Positions 1 to 12,405 are shown, numbered from the stretch's first letter. The stretch is 64,000 bases of DNA from Macrostomum hystrix (GCA_950097015.1 CATNEN010000001.1:15849501-15913500), one strand, 5' to 3'. The notes: a model not told the origin generated them from the letters alone. Numbers and translations are program-made.

Positions 1-70
1 TGATAGATGGAGTGATAGATGGAGTGATAGATGGAGTGATAGATGGAGTGATAGATGGAGTGATAGATAT
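1..70. repeat. 12-bp minisatellite, cut by window start
   Basis: Five and a half perfect copies of the unit tgatagatggag run from the first base. The array continues to the left of the window, so its true length is unknown. Confidence 0.9.
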
Positions 71-461
71 GACAAGATATGTATGTGGCATAAACTTAGC
101 GAAGGGATAAAATAAACAATGCTAAATTGAATAGGATAGGTTGGGGTGAAGCTGGGGCCAATGTGACAGGCGGTGATGAAGAGAGTGGACAGCAATGGGC
201 CTAGCAACACGGTTTCTGTCATGGGTGTTGCATCTGGCTATTTTGCGCTAAAAGCTAATGCTATAGGAGATCAGTTCGCTTCCAATATTAGCCTTTCAAC
301 GGGCAACAGGGGACAGCAGAAATATGCTTTGCATCGTGAAGCTAGTTATTTGCTGAGTTAACTCTGAAAGTAACAGCATCTGGGCCTGTTGAAAATCTAG
401 ATTTCCTTTACAGCCTCTGGATCTCATGTTAGACAATGAAGCAGCAGTCTGTTACTGTGAT
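71..461. other. Unannotated spacer
   Basis: No gene is supported here. A 62-codon open frame (173-361) has no recognisable motif, no splice context and no homologue I know, so I do not call it. Confidence 0.5.
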
Positions 462-1400
462 TTCTGTTAGACACCGAATTCACCTGTTTGACAGGAGTGT
501 CACCTGTTAGACAGAGAGAGTTCACCTGTTAGACACAGAATTCACCTGTTAGACAGAGAGTTCACCTGTTAGACAGAGAGTTCACCTGTTAGACAGGGGG
601 TATCACCTGTTAGACAGGGGTATCACCTGTTAGACAGGAGTGTCACCTGTTAGACAGGAGTGTCACCTGTTAGACAGGAGTGTCACCTGTTAGACAGAGA
701 GAGTTCACCTGTTAGACAAAGAGTTCACCTGTTAGACAGAGAATTCACCTGTTAGACAGAGAGTTCACCTGTTAGACAAAGAGTTCACCTGTTAGACACA
801 GAGTTCACCTGTTAGACAGAGAACTCACCTGTTAGACAGGGGGTATCACCTGTTAGACAGGGGTATCACCTGTTAGACAGGAGTGTCACCTGTTAGACAG
901 GAGTGTCACCTGTTAGACAGGAGTGTCACCTGTTAGACAGAGAGAGTTCACCTGTTAGACAAAGAGTTCACCTGTTAGACAGAGAATTCACCTGTTAGAC
1001 AGAGAGTTCACCTGTTAGACAAAGAGTTCACCTGTTAGACACAGAGTTCACCTGTTAGACAGAGAACTCACCTGTTAGACAGGGGGTATCACCTGTTAGA
1101 CAGGGGTATCACCTGTTAGACAGGAGTGTCACCTGTTAGACAGGAGTGTCACCTGTTAGACAGGAGTGTCACCTGTTAGACAGAGAGAGTTCACCTGTTA
1201 GATACAGAATTCACCTGTTAGACAGAGAGTTCACCTGCTAGACAGAGAGTTCACCTGTTAGACAGAGAGTTCACCTTTAGACGAAGAGTTCACCTGTTAG
1301 ACAGAGAGTTCACCTGTTAGACAGGGGTATCACCTGTTAGACAGGGGTATCACCTGTTAGATAGAGAGTTTACCTGTAAGATAAGAAATCTGTTAGACAA
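462..1400. repeat. ~20-bp minisatellite with 243-bp higher-order repeat
   Basis: Units share the core tcacctgttagacag followed by a variable spacer (agagagt, gggta, gagtg, aaagagt). Variants recur in a fixed order: the variant ggggtatc after a run of five g occurs at 596, 839 and 1082, exactly 243 bp apart, and the blocks 596-838 and 839-1081 read the same. The array decays at its right edge. The variable spacer is not CRISPR-like because the variants themselves repeat. Confidence 0.93.
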
Positions 1401-2417
1401 GAAAACTGTTCGGTAAGTGAATTGTTAGACCTGCGGTCCAGAAGGTATAAGTTGGTAAAAGGAAACAACTGGCTTATCTTTGATTGATCAGTGTCAGCTC
1501 GACTTACTAACGTGATATTTTGGAAAGTTAATCTGTTCTCGAGTATACTATATTTGTGCTATTGTCTACTAAATGAGCAATTTTGTGACAAGGTAAACTA
1601 GACTTACCTTGGCGAATGGGGCAGGTCCACTTCAAGACTGCTAGATTTGGGAGTGAGGCGAGAGACAGCACTTACTATTGGCTTATATGGCCTTGGGACA
1701 CAAGCTAACACTGTCTTATGCTCAACGTGTATTTGCGGGACACTCGTTGCACTGGCGTTGTCGGGTGGGTGTGGCCCTGCAGAGAAATTAAAAACTAAAC
1801 AAATAATTGTCACTTAAGCAACGATAGTATACCTATCTATCCATGTATCTATGCATGTATGTATCTATCTATCTATCTATCATCATTAAAAAGGTTATAA
1901 ATATGATAGCCTTATGTGATATATGAGATTGCTCATAAAACTAAATCAATGCCCTATTATTTTTCGAAGAAATCGAGAAACACATCTTGCTTGTGACTCT
2001 CATTGCTGAGCTCTAGTCAAAAAAAGTGTTTCGATGCAAACAGAAGTAAGTAGAATGATACTATTGGGCTATAGAGAGCAGTGTGTCTAGCTGTTGTTTG
2101 ATCGACAAATCAACTCATATTATATAATAGCTTACTTTGATAAGAAAAAAGCAAGATAAACGAGAGATGCACACTTCAGAAAGCAGGGCGACAAAAAAAG
2201 CTAGCTATTTATAGATGTCATTTGAGACACCTCGTTACCTTTTTGCTTCATTTTGATTGACCTCAGAACACTCGCTATCGACTTAAACTCTAAATACGAG
2301 TATAAGACTACTATAAGTAGGGTATAGAGAATAAAATAAATTCATTGATCCCAAATCCGAAATTTTAGTACTAAAAAGGCACTTTTTGCTAAACGTAGCT
2401 GTATCAAACTGCAAGGA
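1401..2417. other. Spacer with (ATCT)n microsatellite
   Basis: A tetranucleotide run (atct) lies at about 1857-1882. I see no gene; the minus-strand 69-codon frame at 1604-1813 has no support. Confidence 0.6.
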
Positions 2418-2892
2418 GAGATCACAGGAGAGATGAGACACGGGAGAGATGAGACACGGGAGAGATGAGACACGGGAGAGATGAGACACGGGAGAGATGA
2501 GACACGGGAGAGATGAGACACGGGAGAGATGAGACACGGGAGAGATGAGACACGGGAGAGATGAGACACGGGAGAGATGAGACACGGGAGAGATGAGACA
2601 CGGGAGAGATGAGACACGGGAGAGATGAGACACGGGAGAGATGAGACACGGGAGAGATGAGACACGGGAGAGATGAGACACGGGAGAGATGAGACACGGG
2701 AGAGATGAGACACGGGAGAGATGAGACACGGGAGAGATGAGACACGGGAGAGATGAGACACGGGAGAGATGAGACATGGGAGAGATGAGACACGGGAGAG
2801 ATGAGACACGGGAGAGATGAGACACGGGAGAGATGAGACACGGGAGAGATGAGACACAGGCGAGATGAGACACGGGAGAGATGAGACATGTT
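2418..2892. repeat. 16-bp minisatellite
   Basis: About 29 near-perfect copies of gagacacgggagagat. Because 16 is not a multiple of three and the unit lacks stops on the minus strand, all three minus frames stay open through it (minus frame 2283-3062 and two overlapping ones). These frames are repeat artefacts. Confidence 0.95.
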
Positions 2893-3467
2893 AGTGTGTT
2901 CGAAGAGGTCACTTGGGAGCCTTGAGGGCGGGCAGTCGGGGTTAGCCGGCCGCAGGTGTAGGGTGAAGCAAGAATCACTGCCGCAAGCGTTGTACGATAA
3001 GGAAATGAATGAGCGGATTCCAATGCATTTGCAGATGCATCAAGCGAAAGTGCAGCTCCCATGCGCTAGGATTCCCATGAGGGGATAATAAATGCGGATG
3101 GGGCGGCGCTCTGGTTGAATGCGGGACTGGGAAAGGGGAGAAATCGAGCGCCAGGGACAGGGGAAGGGTAAGAGGGACCCCCAAGCAATGGGACATTGGA
3201 GATCGCAATGGGCAAACAGTGCGTGCGGTTTTGACGATTTTTTCTGTATCCGTGGGGTGGGAAATTCAGGGTCTCGCTGTGCGAGGACGCATAAAAATTG
3301 GCGAAAAATATCGCCGATGCCAGAATCCCGGATGTGAATGGCGCCGATCAGAAATATCCCTGTTGCACACTGCACTTTTAGGACTGCAGATACCGGCCAA
3401 GTGGCTTGCAATTCACTGATATTGAACTGGTGAGTTTGTACACTTTTATGCGTTAGCTGGTATAACG
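2893..3467. other. Spacer without supported gene
   Basis: GC-richer unique sequence between two minisatellites. Several overlapping frames on both strands are open but show no domain or codon pattern that would favour one of them. Confidence 0.45.
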
Positions 3468-4075
3468 GAGTGACATTGGATCGAGAGTGACATTGGATAG
3501 TGAGTGACATTGGATAGTGAGTGACATTGGATCGAGAGTGACATTGGATCGAGAGTGACAATTTAAAAAAAATTGACAATTAGGAGAAAGTGACAATTAG
3601 GAGAGAGTGACAATTTGGATAGAGTAAAAATTAGGAGAGGGTGAAAATTTAGAGAGTGACAATTAGGATAGAGTGACAATTTGGAGAGAGTGAAAATTTA
3701 GAGAGAGTGACAGTTTTGAGAGAGTGAAAATTTGGAGTGACAATTTATTGAGAGTGACGGTTTAAAGAGAGTGACAATTTGGAGTGACAATTTAGAGAGA
3801 GTGACAGTTTAGAGAGAGTGAAAATTTGGAGAGAGTGACAATTTAGAGAGAGTGACAATTAGGAGACAGTGACAATTAGGAGAGAGTGACAATTTGAAGA
3901 GAGTGAAAATTAGGAGAGAGTGACAGTTTAGAGAGAGTGAAAATTTGGAGAGAGTGACAATTAGGAGAGAGTGACAATTTAGAGAGAGTGACAATTTGGA
4001 GAGAGTGACAATTTAGAGAGAGTGACAATTAGGAGAGAGTGACAATTAGGAGAGAGTGACAATGGATGGCGAGTG
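3468..4075. repeat. ~17-bp minisatellite
   Basis: Degenerate array of units like gagagtgacaatttgga, with variants gacattggatc at the left edge and gacaattagga through the body. Unit length varies between 14 and 18 bases. Confidence 0.9.
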
Positions 4076-4655
4076 GTATTTGTGATAGGGTGACATTGGA
4101 AAGCAACTGAGGCAGGATAAGGATAGGCACTATGGTATCCCCTTTCAAATAGAAGAATGCACAAGACACTGCTAGCCAGTGTTAGCTTATGATTGCAATA
4201 GATTCACAATAGCGCGGACCACAAATAAAATGCAAATTAACTGTTTAGAAAATTCACCCTGAGAAAATTTCCAAAATTGAGGTCAGCCCGCAATGACCTC
4301 AGCTACAGACGAGACCAATGCAAGCGTAATCTAATATTTCTTATCAAATATCGAAAGGCTGCAGCTTCTTTGTGTTTGCTGTGTTTGCTTTTGGAAGACA
4401 GTTTTACATTGCATATCGGAAACGCTGTCAGAATCTCCAATTCTAGGAAAATAATAATTAGGAGTTATTTATGCGGAAAATGCTTATATGAAGACTCTAG
4501 ATGTGTTCCTGATGCGTCTGTACGTTCGGCTTGCAATTCATTTGAACCATTTAATTATTCCAGAAAAATTATTAATAACAACTGGAAACTACTTAAAGTA
4601 GCATTTGTTTTTTAAATTTTTTTTAGAATTCTGGTCAGTTTCTTGTTAGAAATCG
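4076..4655. other. Spacer with a 112-codon open frame
   Basis: A plus-strand frame of 112 codons (4277-4615) is open and cysteine-containing, but it matches no family I recognise and has no splice or promoter context. I leave it uncalled. Confidence 0.4.
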
Positions 4656-5640
4656 CAATTACTCGTCAAAGCTTATATTAACTCGTAAAAATCTTACTTA
4701 ACGATAGTTTAAACTCATAGTTATTTATTTATACTCGTATTTAATAGTTAAAACTAGTATTTACTCGCTAAACGCGTATTTACTAGTTAAAACTCGTACT
4801 TACTAGTTAAACCTCGTATTTACTCGTAAAAACTCGTATTTAATCATTAAAACTCGTGTTTGCTCGCTAAACCTTGAATGTACTCGTTAAAACTCGTATT
4901 TATTCGTCAAAACTCGTGTTTGCTCGCTAAACCTTAAATTTACTCCTTAAAACTCGTATTTACACGTTAAAACTCGTATTTACTCGTTAAAACTCGTATT
5001 TACTCGTTAAAACTCGTATTTACTCGTTAAAACTCTTATTTACTCGTTAAAACTCTTATTTACTCGTCAAAACTTGTATTTTACTCGTCAAAACTCGTGT
5101 TTGTTCGCTAAACCTTGAATCTACTCGTTAAAACTCGTATTTATTAATCAAAACTTGTATTTTACTCGTCAAAACTCGTGTTTGCTCGCTAAACCTTGAA
5201 TTTACTCCTTAAAACTCGTATTTACTCGTTAAAAATCGTATTTACTCGTTAAAACTCGTATTTACTCTTAAAAACTCGTATTTACTTTTCATAACTCGTA
5301 TTTACTCTTAAAAACACGTATTTACTCGTCAAAACTCGTATTTACTCTTAAAAACTCGTATTTACTCGTCAAAACTCGTATTTACTCGTCAAAACTCGTA
5401 TTTACTCTTAAAAACTCGTATTTACTCGTCAAAACTCGTATTTACTCTTAAAAACTCGTATTTACTCTTCAAAACTCGTATTTACTCTTAAAAACACGTA
5501 TTTACTCGTCAAAACTCGTATTTAATCATCAAAACTCGTGTTTGCTCGCTAAACCTTGAATTTACTCCTTAAAACTCGTAATTACTCGTTTAAACTCGTA
5601 TTTACTCGTTAAAACTCGTATTTTTTTAGTTAAAAACCTT
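4656..5640. repeat. 20-bp minisatellite
   Basis: About 48 copies of a unit close to tttactcgttaaaactcgta, with recurring variants (gctcgctaaaccttgaat) that reappear at 4861, 4921, 5102, 5182 and 5542, suggesting block duplications inside the array. A degenerate relative lies at 9290-9600. Confidence 0.92.
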
Positions 5641-5959
5641 ATAATTGCTCATTATTAACAGTACAGAATACATATTTCCTGATGAAATATTTAATATATA
5701 TTTTTCTAGATCAGAACTGTCGCGCATGATAACTCTAAGCACAGCAGCAGGCGCCTGAGGGGCCTGGCAGTTATGATTTATGAAAGCCAGCTAATTATTG
5801 GTAATGGAAAAATAATGTCAACACACAGATCGAGTGCAAACTGAATAAGAACAGTGGTACAGTATTTATGGTATTGTATTAAATTATTCAACAAGTAAGC
5901 CATACTGAGAGTCCAAGCTGCAGCAGCAGCAACGCTAGAAAGAGAAATCGACTTCCATT
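5641..5959. other. Spacer
   Basis: AT-rich unique sequence. I see nothing in it. Confidence 0.5.
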
Positions 5960-6625
5960 ACAAAAGGCTAAATCAGAATGGTAACTTCCATGACTACCGC
6001 TACCCCCACGAAGTTTATTCCGCTACTTCCAAAACGTTTGTTATTTTGCTTGAATTTAGTTACTTCCATTACTTCTATTGAAGTTACTTCCGTTTCTTTA
6101 TTTACTTTCAAGAAATTACCTTCGTTACTCCTTCAACGTTACTTAAACGAATTTAGTCACGTAACTTCTAAAAGGTTTTCTCGTTACTTCCATGAAGTTT
6201 ACTTTCATTGCTAGAATGAATTTTGTTTTTGCTACTTCCATAAGGTTTTCTCGTTACTTCCATAAATTGATTTTCGTTACTTTCACGAAGTTAAATTTGT
6301 TACTTCCAAGAAGTTACTTTCGTTTTTTAGGTACTTCCGTTACTTCCTTAACGTTACTTCTGCTACTGACTTTCTTAACTTTCCTCGATTTACTTCCGCT
6401 ACTTCCATGAAACTAAGTTCGTTACTTTTAACAAAGACAGGGAAAATTATCATCTAAGTTAAAAAAGTTGGCTTTTTTAAAAGTTACTTTCGCTACTTTG
6501 ATGAAGTTACTTCCATTACTTTTAGGGAGTTAGTTTTGTTACTTCCGTTACTCAGTAATTTTACGCTTCTTGCATAAATTCGTTACTTTCGCTACGACTC
6601 GTTGTTCGTTACTTTCGTCACTTTA
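5960..6625. repeat. Degenerate minisatellite
   Basis: Loose repetition of the words gttacttcc, atgaagtt and actttcgtt with spacing of roughly 15 to 25 bases. Period is poorly kept, which points to an old array. The two plus-strand frames across it are repeat artefacts. Confidence 0.75.
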
Positions 6626-7104
6626 CTGCAAGTCAGTCTATCCAAGGTTAAATTGACGTCCAGAAAAAATCTTTCCATTTCAGAATTAAGAATCTCTGTT
6701 TCTAATTAAGATTTTTCACAAATTCCCACAACTAACGAAATAAATCGTTAATCCGCTCAGGCGACAGGTCGCAATAAAACGTGGAACAGGCCACACTTAG
6801 TCATTTAATTAGGTCATAAAAGCTAGGCCAGGTCTTCTTTGGTGGGGCCCATTGTCTGACTCACACTCTGCACCAGGACTGGCAGAGGAAAGCACTGCAA
6901 GAAATGCGAAATAACTCAACCTGGGCAGACTATTAATAATTGGAATGAAAGTTCGCGACATTGAAGCCCTATACGAGTATAGGGTAGAGAGAAATGCAAT
7001 GAATATAGCTGTGTGTCTTGACACTGGCTTAGTCAAGCAATCCTACTCGTCCTACTTTTATTCTGCACCTAAAAAAATTGCTCCGCAAATATCATTTCCG
7101 GACT
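6626..7104. other. Spacer
   Basis: Unique sequence with no supported gene; the 75-codon minus frame (6809-7036) has no recognisable feature. Confidence 0.45.
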
Positions 7105-7415
7105 ATTAAAGAATAATATTAATTGCAGGAGGGCTGCGGGCAATGGCACGTCATTTGGTGGCGCTGGACCCGCAGCCAGCGAGGAGGCAATTCTGACCCC
7201 AGTTCCTTGACTCCTGAGTACACACGCACTCAGATACAGGTGTATGCATCGGCCCTGACTTTCTCATTGGCCCCCAAGGGCGAGAATTGCACGACAAGCC
7301 CCCAAGCCTTCTCTCCGCGGCTGCGCGAGCCCAAATGAATGTGGCCTCGCCGCGGAATCGAACTCAAGGACCTTGGTGCGAGAGGCAAACGCGTTAGACC
7401 CAATTATGGTAGTGA
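7105..7415 (-). mobile_element. tRNA-derived SINE, copy 1 (near full length)
   Basis: Read on the minus strand, the element starts with a tRNA-like head (7415 to about 7350) containing a pol III B box, gagttcgattcc, and ends in an ATT-rich tail near 7110. The body shares long blocks with the plus-strand copy at 10828-11168: gcgaggccacattcatttgg, gagagaaggcttgggggctt, gggcagatgtacacacctgt-like and caccaaatgacgtgccattg. The A box is poorer here than in copy 2. This is one of five copies in the window. Confidence 0.85.
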
Positions 7416-7904
7416 CGCTAGTCAAACAAGAGTTTACTGCTACCGTATAGATTTCTGCCAATGTGCAGCAGGAATAGTTTGTCAACAAAATTGCCTAAAC
7501 TACAAAATTACTGCTAGTTTTTTGACACATTTTACAGAACATTTTCTAGCTCCCAAAAGCCGGTATAGCGCGTGAACTAAAATATCCCACATTTTAGCCT
7601 CACAAAAGCGTTAGTTAAACAGCTCAGCAATGACCCAGTATATAGTGGGCAGCACTCGACTCAATCAATTGCTGCTCACACTCTTGACAATATTCCTTAA
7701 CAATTTGGCCACATTTAGTTGATGCAGAATGATGTCTACTGAATACTCTGAATGGCATCCGGCCGGACTCAAATGGTAGTGAGTGAGTAGTGGCCGCTTA
7801 CGGTTATTCTCGTTATTGTGGTTCAGCAATGCTACATGATTTCTTTTAATCTCCATCCCAATCATCTCCCAACCGGCCATCCTACAATCTCCCATTTCCC
7901 TGTC
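7416..7904. other. Spacer
   Basis: No supported gene. A short SINE-adjacent open frame (7339-7575) overlaps the SINE head and is not a gene. Confidence 0.45.
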
Positions 7905-8050
7905 TACCACCTGCCTCTCTCTCCCATCTTATAATTTCCCATCTCACAGCCTCCCATTTTACAATCTCCTATCTAAAAATCTCCTATCTCACAATCTCCC
8001 ATTTCACAATATCTTATCTCACAACCTCTTATCTCGCAACCTCTCTCGTG
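7905..8050. repeat. Short degenerate minisatellite
   Basis: Repeated words ctcccatctcacaat and variants (cctatctcacaatct, cttatctcgcaacct) about every 15 to 18 bases. Confidence 0.75.
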
Positions 8051-9289
8051 TTCCGTCTATAATATTTTATTTCATACAGCTTGAAGTAGGTATTTACTTA
8101 ATTAAAATATAGCATATGCTCACAATTTTCATATCCTTATTGTCTATGGCCTAAAGCATTTTTCACATAGCATTGAGACACAGCGTTGAGGTATTCTTCC
8201 ACTGAACCATTTCCTATACAATGAATTTGAGCAGTAAATTAGAGTCTTGCTTAAAAACTAATATACTTATAATATAAAGATTTGGAAGCCATGTAACAGA
8301 CTAGGTTCACACGGAGGACCCTTACACACACACACACATACTCACACACACACGCACATACACACACACAGCTAAATAGTGTAAATAACGAGTGAGAGAA
8401 AGTGACGATTCTAAAGCTTAGAAATAAAATGAAAATCCAATGCATAAAAACAGGAGAGAAAGGAGAGAAAGGAGAGAGAGTGGAAAGGGATTAGACTGGG
8501 CGGAGGACCGCAACAACAGCAAGGCTGTTGAGTCATGTTCTCGCCTAGCAACCCCATAAGCGGCACGTTGCACGCAATGGCTATGCCTTGCCTATAGTCT
8601 CGCCCACGACAAAGGAGAGCTTTTGCCACTGCTGTCTCCTCTCCGTTTCCCGCCCTATTTTTTTCTTCTGATTCTTGAGCGCACTAAGAGAGAGAAGGTC
8701 TCTTATTTTTCGTCCTAATCTCTCCTTCTTTCCTGCATTGCAACCCGCCAGCCGCGCACAATGCCAATCGACATTCTGCCGTACCAATAGAAGGAGAAAG
8801 AGAAGTTTTAGCGAGCATTTCATTGGTTGAAGCATTTGCAAATATATACTTGTACTGCTAGGTCTAGGGCGCCGTGTTGTACACGGTTTAGATGCATTGG
8901 AAATGCAGTGAAAACGCACCAATGAACATGCGTCCACAGACAGTCAGTTTACATGCATGCGTATATAATACATGAGAATTCATTGGCTTACGTACAGCCA
9001 AGTCTATTTTGTATCGTTCTAATGCCCGCCTGTTTATGTAGTACTGTAGATCAGTTCACTGCGAAACATCCGTGCACTTTCAATAGTAATCTGTAGAAAA
9101 ATCCTAGCTCTCGACTTAATAAATCAAACTTCATAATGTGAGACTGCAAATCTCATTGCACACTTAGTACTAATTGGTAAGTTGCTTATAATATATTAGT
9201 TTGTGGTAGTTTACTGCAGCAAATAATTAATAATTGAATAGTTAATTAATTGATTTCTGAAAAAGATGAAATAAAAATAACTAAGGATA
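8051..9289. other. Spacer with (CA)n microsatellite
   Basis: A broken CA/CACG run lies at about 8322-8371. Minus-strand frames at 8251-8445, 8411-8629 and 8581-8937 overlap each other and show no family signature, so none is called. Confidence 0.5.
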
Positions 9290-9600
9290 GTAAAATAACT
9301 TATTGAGACACGTTGCGTTAAAATGCGTAAATATTCGTTAAAACTCTTAGTTAATCGATTAAATTTCGTCGCTAATCATTACGAGTAAGCCTTACAGTTA
9401 ATTGTTAAAACTTGTAAATTTAATTGTTGATTTTAAATCGTTAAAACACAGCGTTAATCGTTACAAATAGTTATTCGTTAAAACTCGGGGTTAATCCTGG
9501 TGATAATTGGTCAAACACGCATTTTATCGTAAAAATTTACTCGCTAATTTGTTAAAGCTTGTAATTAGTCGTTAAAAACACGAAGTTAATCGCTAAAACA
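9290..9600. repeat. Degenerate relative of the 4.7-5.6 kb minisatellite
   Basis: Words such as cgttaaaactcg, agttaatcg and cgttaaaacac repeat at about 20-base spacing, the same vocabulary as the array at 4656-5640. It ends just before the Rac-like gene, within what may be its 5' region. Confidence 0.65.
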
Positions 9601-9735
9601 AGCAGAAATTCCGTGGAATTTGCAGATTGCACCAAGCCAGACAGATTGCGGTGGAGCAGTGGACTCGCCAATGAGGCTAATCGAATCGCCAATCGAACCA
9701 CATTGAGCTCAAGCCACACTCGGTGAGTGCAAATC

Positions 9736-10703
9736 ATGCAACCAGTTCCCGGACCGGTGCAGCTCCCACTGCAGGCCTGTCCCCGGATCAAGTGCGTCGT
9801 AGTTGGCGACGGCGGTGCGGGCAAGACCTGCCTGCTGTCCACCTTCGCGCGGGGAATATTCCCAACCGACTATGTGCCGACTGTGTTCGACAACTACGAC
9901 ACGGTGGCTCGAGTTGACGGAGTGCCCGTACAGCTGGGCCTGTGGGACACGGCCGGGCAGGAAGACTACGACAAACTGCGCCCGCTGTCCTATCCACAGA
10001 CTGACGTGTTTCTTGTCTGCTTCAGCATCGGCAACAGGACGTCATTCAGCAACGTGGCTGACAAGTGGCAGCCGGAGCTAAGCAGCCACTCGCCCGGCAC
10101 GCCGACTATCCTGGTGGGCACCAAGTGCGACCTGCGCGACGATGCCGAGTTCAATAATCACCTGCGACTGCACAACCAGAGAGCCGTCAGCAGGCAGGAG
10201 GCGTCTGCCACCGCCGCTGCGATTGGCGCCGTCAAGTACATGGAGTGCTCCGCCCTTCGTGGCCTGAACATCGCCCAGGTGAGAATAAGAGAAGCAGGCG
10301 CCAATAAATCATTTGACGATAGTCAACTTTGGCTATCTACCCATTCCGCTGACTATTGAGCACAAATTCTTATAGGGGTGTGTACCTGCCCAGACTTTCT
10401 CATCGTCAGGCAGTGTACACTCTCACGGCGCCTTTGGGGTGGTCCTAGGTACTATTTGGTGTGGCATTACTCCACCTGCCACTGTACTATTTGATGCGGC
10501 ATTACGAGCGTACCCCACCGTATCATAGGCCCACAAGGCAAAGACTTGTCGAAATCGAAATCGAAATCCCGCAGGTGTTCGAGGACGCCATGCGGTGCGT
10601 ACTGTGGCCGGAAATGTTCCCAACCTACTCCACAGCCAAGGGCAAGAAGGCGTCAAAATCGCGCGGCAAAGGACGCAAAAAGAAGGCCTGTACGGTGCTG
10701 TGA
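9736..10703 (+). CDS. Rac-type small GTPase (Rho family), two exons
   Basis: Exons 9736-10278 and 10575-10703 join in phase 0 (donor GTGAGA, acceptor CCGCAG) to give a 223-aa protein. The P-loop is at residues 24-31 (GDGGAGKT), switch I contains YVPTVFDNY, switch II contains DTAGQEDYD (Q75 equals Rac Q61), the guanine motif is TKCD where Rac has TKLD, and CSAL closes the fold. The switch and DTAGQ segments are closer to Rac than to RhoA or Cdc42. Exon 2 supplies the last helix, a lysine/arginine-rich tail and the CAAX box CTVL; a terminal leucine predicts geranylgeranylation and membrane attachment. The N-terminus is about 14 residues longer than canonical Rac. I chose the ATG at 9736; a donor-like GTGAGT just upstream (9723) could belong to an alternative 5' exon. 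Known role of the family: actin and polarity signalling. Confidence 0.93.
10376..10430 (-). mobile_element. SINE fragment in the Rac-like gene intron
   Basis: The reverse complement reads gtgagagtgtacactgcctg followed by gagaaagtctgggcaggtac, matching the middle of the SINE copy at 10828-11168. Only this internal part is recognisable. Confidence 0.7.
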
Positions 10704-10827
10704 TTCGAGTCGCTTAACACAATTCTACCAGCGCAAACGTCCGTTCTACTTTCTTTAGAAATCTCGAGCAATATATACGGCAAGACTTGAACCGGTAACT
10801 GTCCATTAGGCCATTCTCAGGCAAACA

Positions 10828-11168
10828 TAAAGCTAGGCAGAGCGGTCAACGCGTTTGCCTCTCCCACCAGGGTCCCTAAGTTGGATTCCACGGCGAGGCC
10901 ACATTCATTTGGGGCGCAGCCGCGGAGAGAAGGCTTGGGGGCTTGTCGTGCAATTTACGCCCTTGAGGGCCAACCTCCAAGACACAGTGAGAGTGTACAC
11001 TGCCTGTCATTGAGAAAGTCAGGGCAGATGTACACACCTGTGTGAGAGTGTGCCTGCGTACAGTATCTGTGTGCGTGTGTGCTCACTGCGTCCTCGCTGG
11101 CTGCGGGTCTGGTGTCACCAAATGATGTGCCATTGCCCGCAGCCCTCCTGCAATTATTATTATTAACA
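10828..11168 (+). mobile_element. tRNA-derived SINE, copy 2 (full length)
   Basis: The head shows an A box (taggcagagcgg, fitting TRGCNNAGYGG) and a B-box-like aagttggattcc about 45 bases downstream, as in a tRNA gene. The body matches copies 1 and 4, and the element ends in an att repeat tail (about 11150-11168). It lies 125 bases 3' of the GTPase stop codon. Confidence 0.88.
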
Positions 11169-12135
11169 AAAATATTAATAAACCTATATGGATTAGCCAT
11201 AGAGGCTTTTACACAGCAATGTTAGTTGTCTTTGTCAACAGGGTCATCGACAAGAATCACAATATCTCGACCATGCTGACTCGGACAGCATTATAAGCTT
11301 TGCCATCGTAAAGGGTGGAAATATTTTTTATTTGGTGGAAATTTACGAAAATCGGTCCTTCGGTTTGGGAGTTATCGTGAATTAGGCAGTGGGTATTTGA
11401 TATACCTCCGTGGTCTCTCTACTGCTAAGAACCTGTTTAAAAGAAGCTTAAATTAATTAGGTGTTTTGCACTGACAATGATTAAGCTACTCATCGAGTAC
11501 ACAATCTGTATAGTACGTTTTGCAAACACTTTGCAATCCATTTGAAAAAATAACTGTCTATGCACTTTATTCCAAGCATGCTATTATCTTTTCTGTTTCC
11601 TAAAAATAGTGAATTAAAATCATTTTTTCTCTGTTTTGTACTTCTGTTTACTTCTGGTTGGATTGTATTGTTGTCTAGCTGAACAACCTGTCTGAACAAG
11701 CAATTGAAACCTCAACCACAGACACATATAGTGGAAGCATTCATCTGCGACCTCAGAATATGACAATCGACCATTCTGATAGCTTACCCAATTTTCGTCA
11801 AACGCTTAGTTATTTTTTTAAATGAATCATTGTCTAAAGACACTACTTGCGGCATGTGAGTAGTGTGCAGTATACTCTGAATGCTAATCAATAAAAATAG
11901 TTTAGAATGAAATAACAAAAACCAGTTATGCGTCAATTTCTTAATAAAGAACAAGCTTTTGCACTTTAAACGTACTTAGCATAAAAATTGCGCACAAGTA
12001 GCTCGTACGCATTGAACAGCGAAGTTAATTTCAAAGTAAGTTTACAAAAGTACAAAACACGCATGTAGAGTTGAGAAAATTCAATTTTTTACATCAATGT
12101 AATAGCCCCTAGGATACAGGAAAATTCAACTTTAT
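11169..12135. other. Intergenic spacer
   Basis: AT-rich sequence between the GTPase and API5 genes. The phrase acgaaaatcggtccttcgg at about 11345 resembles the eukaryotic repeat-end phrase also seen at 49510, a hint of an old repeat, but I cannot name it. Confidence 0.45.
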
Positions 12136-12139
12136 ATTG

Positions 12140-12405
12140 CAGGTGGGGTAATGTCAGGCAGGTGGGGTAATGTCAGGCAGGTGGGTAATGTCAGGCAGGT
12201 GGGTAATGTCAGGCAGGTGGGTAATGTCAGGCAGGTGGATAATGTCAGGCAGGTGGGGTAATGTCAGGCAGGTGGGGTAATGTCAGGCAGGTGGGGTAAT
12301 GTCAGACAGCTGGGGTAATGTCAGACAGCTGGGGTAATGTCAGACAGCTGGGGTAATGTCAGACAGCTGGGGTAATGTCAGACAGCTGGGGTAATGTCAG
12401 ACAGT
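12140..12405. repeat. 19-bp minisatellite downstream of API5
   Basis: About 14 units of caggcaggtggggtaatgt; the right half switches to the variant cagacagctggggtaatgt. It abuts the API5 stop codon, so on the minus strand it would be transcribed as 3' UTR. Confidence 0.92.

Noticed and set aside
462-1400. CRISPR-like look of short repeats with variable spacers
   Set aside because: The variable parts recur in fixed order and are only 5-8 bases; there are no unique spacers, and the genome is eukaryotic.
2283-3062. 259-codon minus-strand open frame and two overlapping ones
   Set aside because: They follow a 16-bp minisatellite without stops; the same peptide repeat appears in all three frames.
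4277-4615. 112-codon plus-strand frame
   Set aside because: No motif, no promoter or splice context, AT-rich surroundings; chance opening cannot be excluded.
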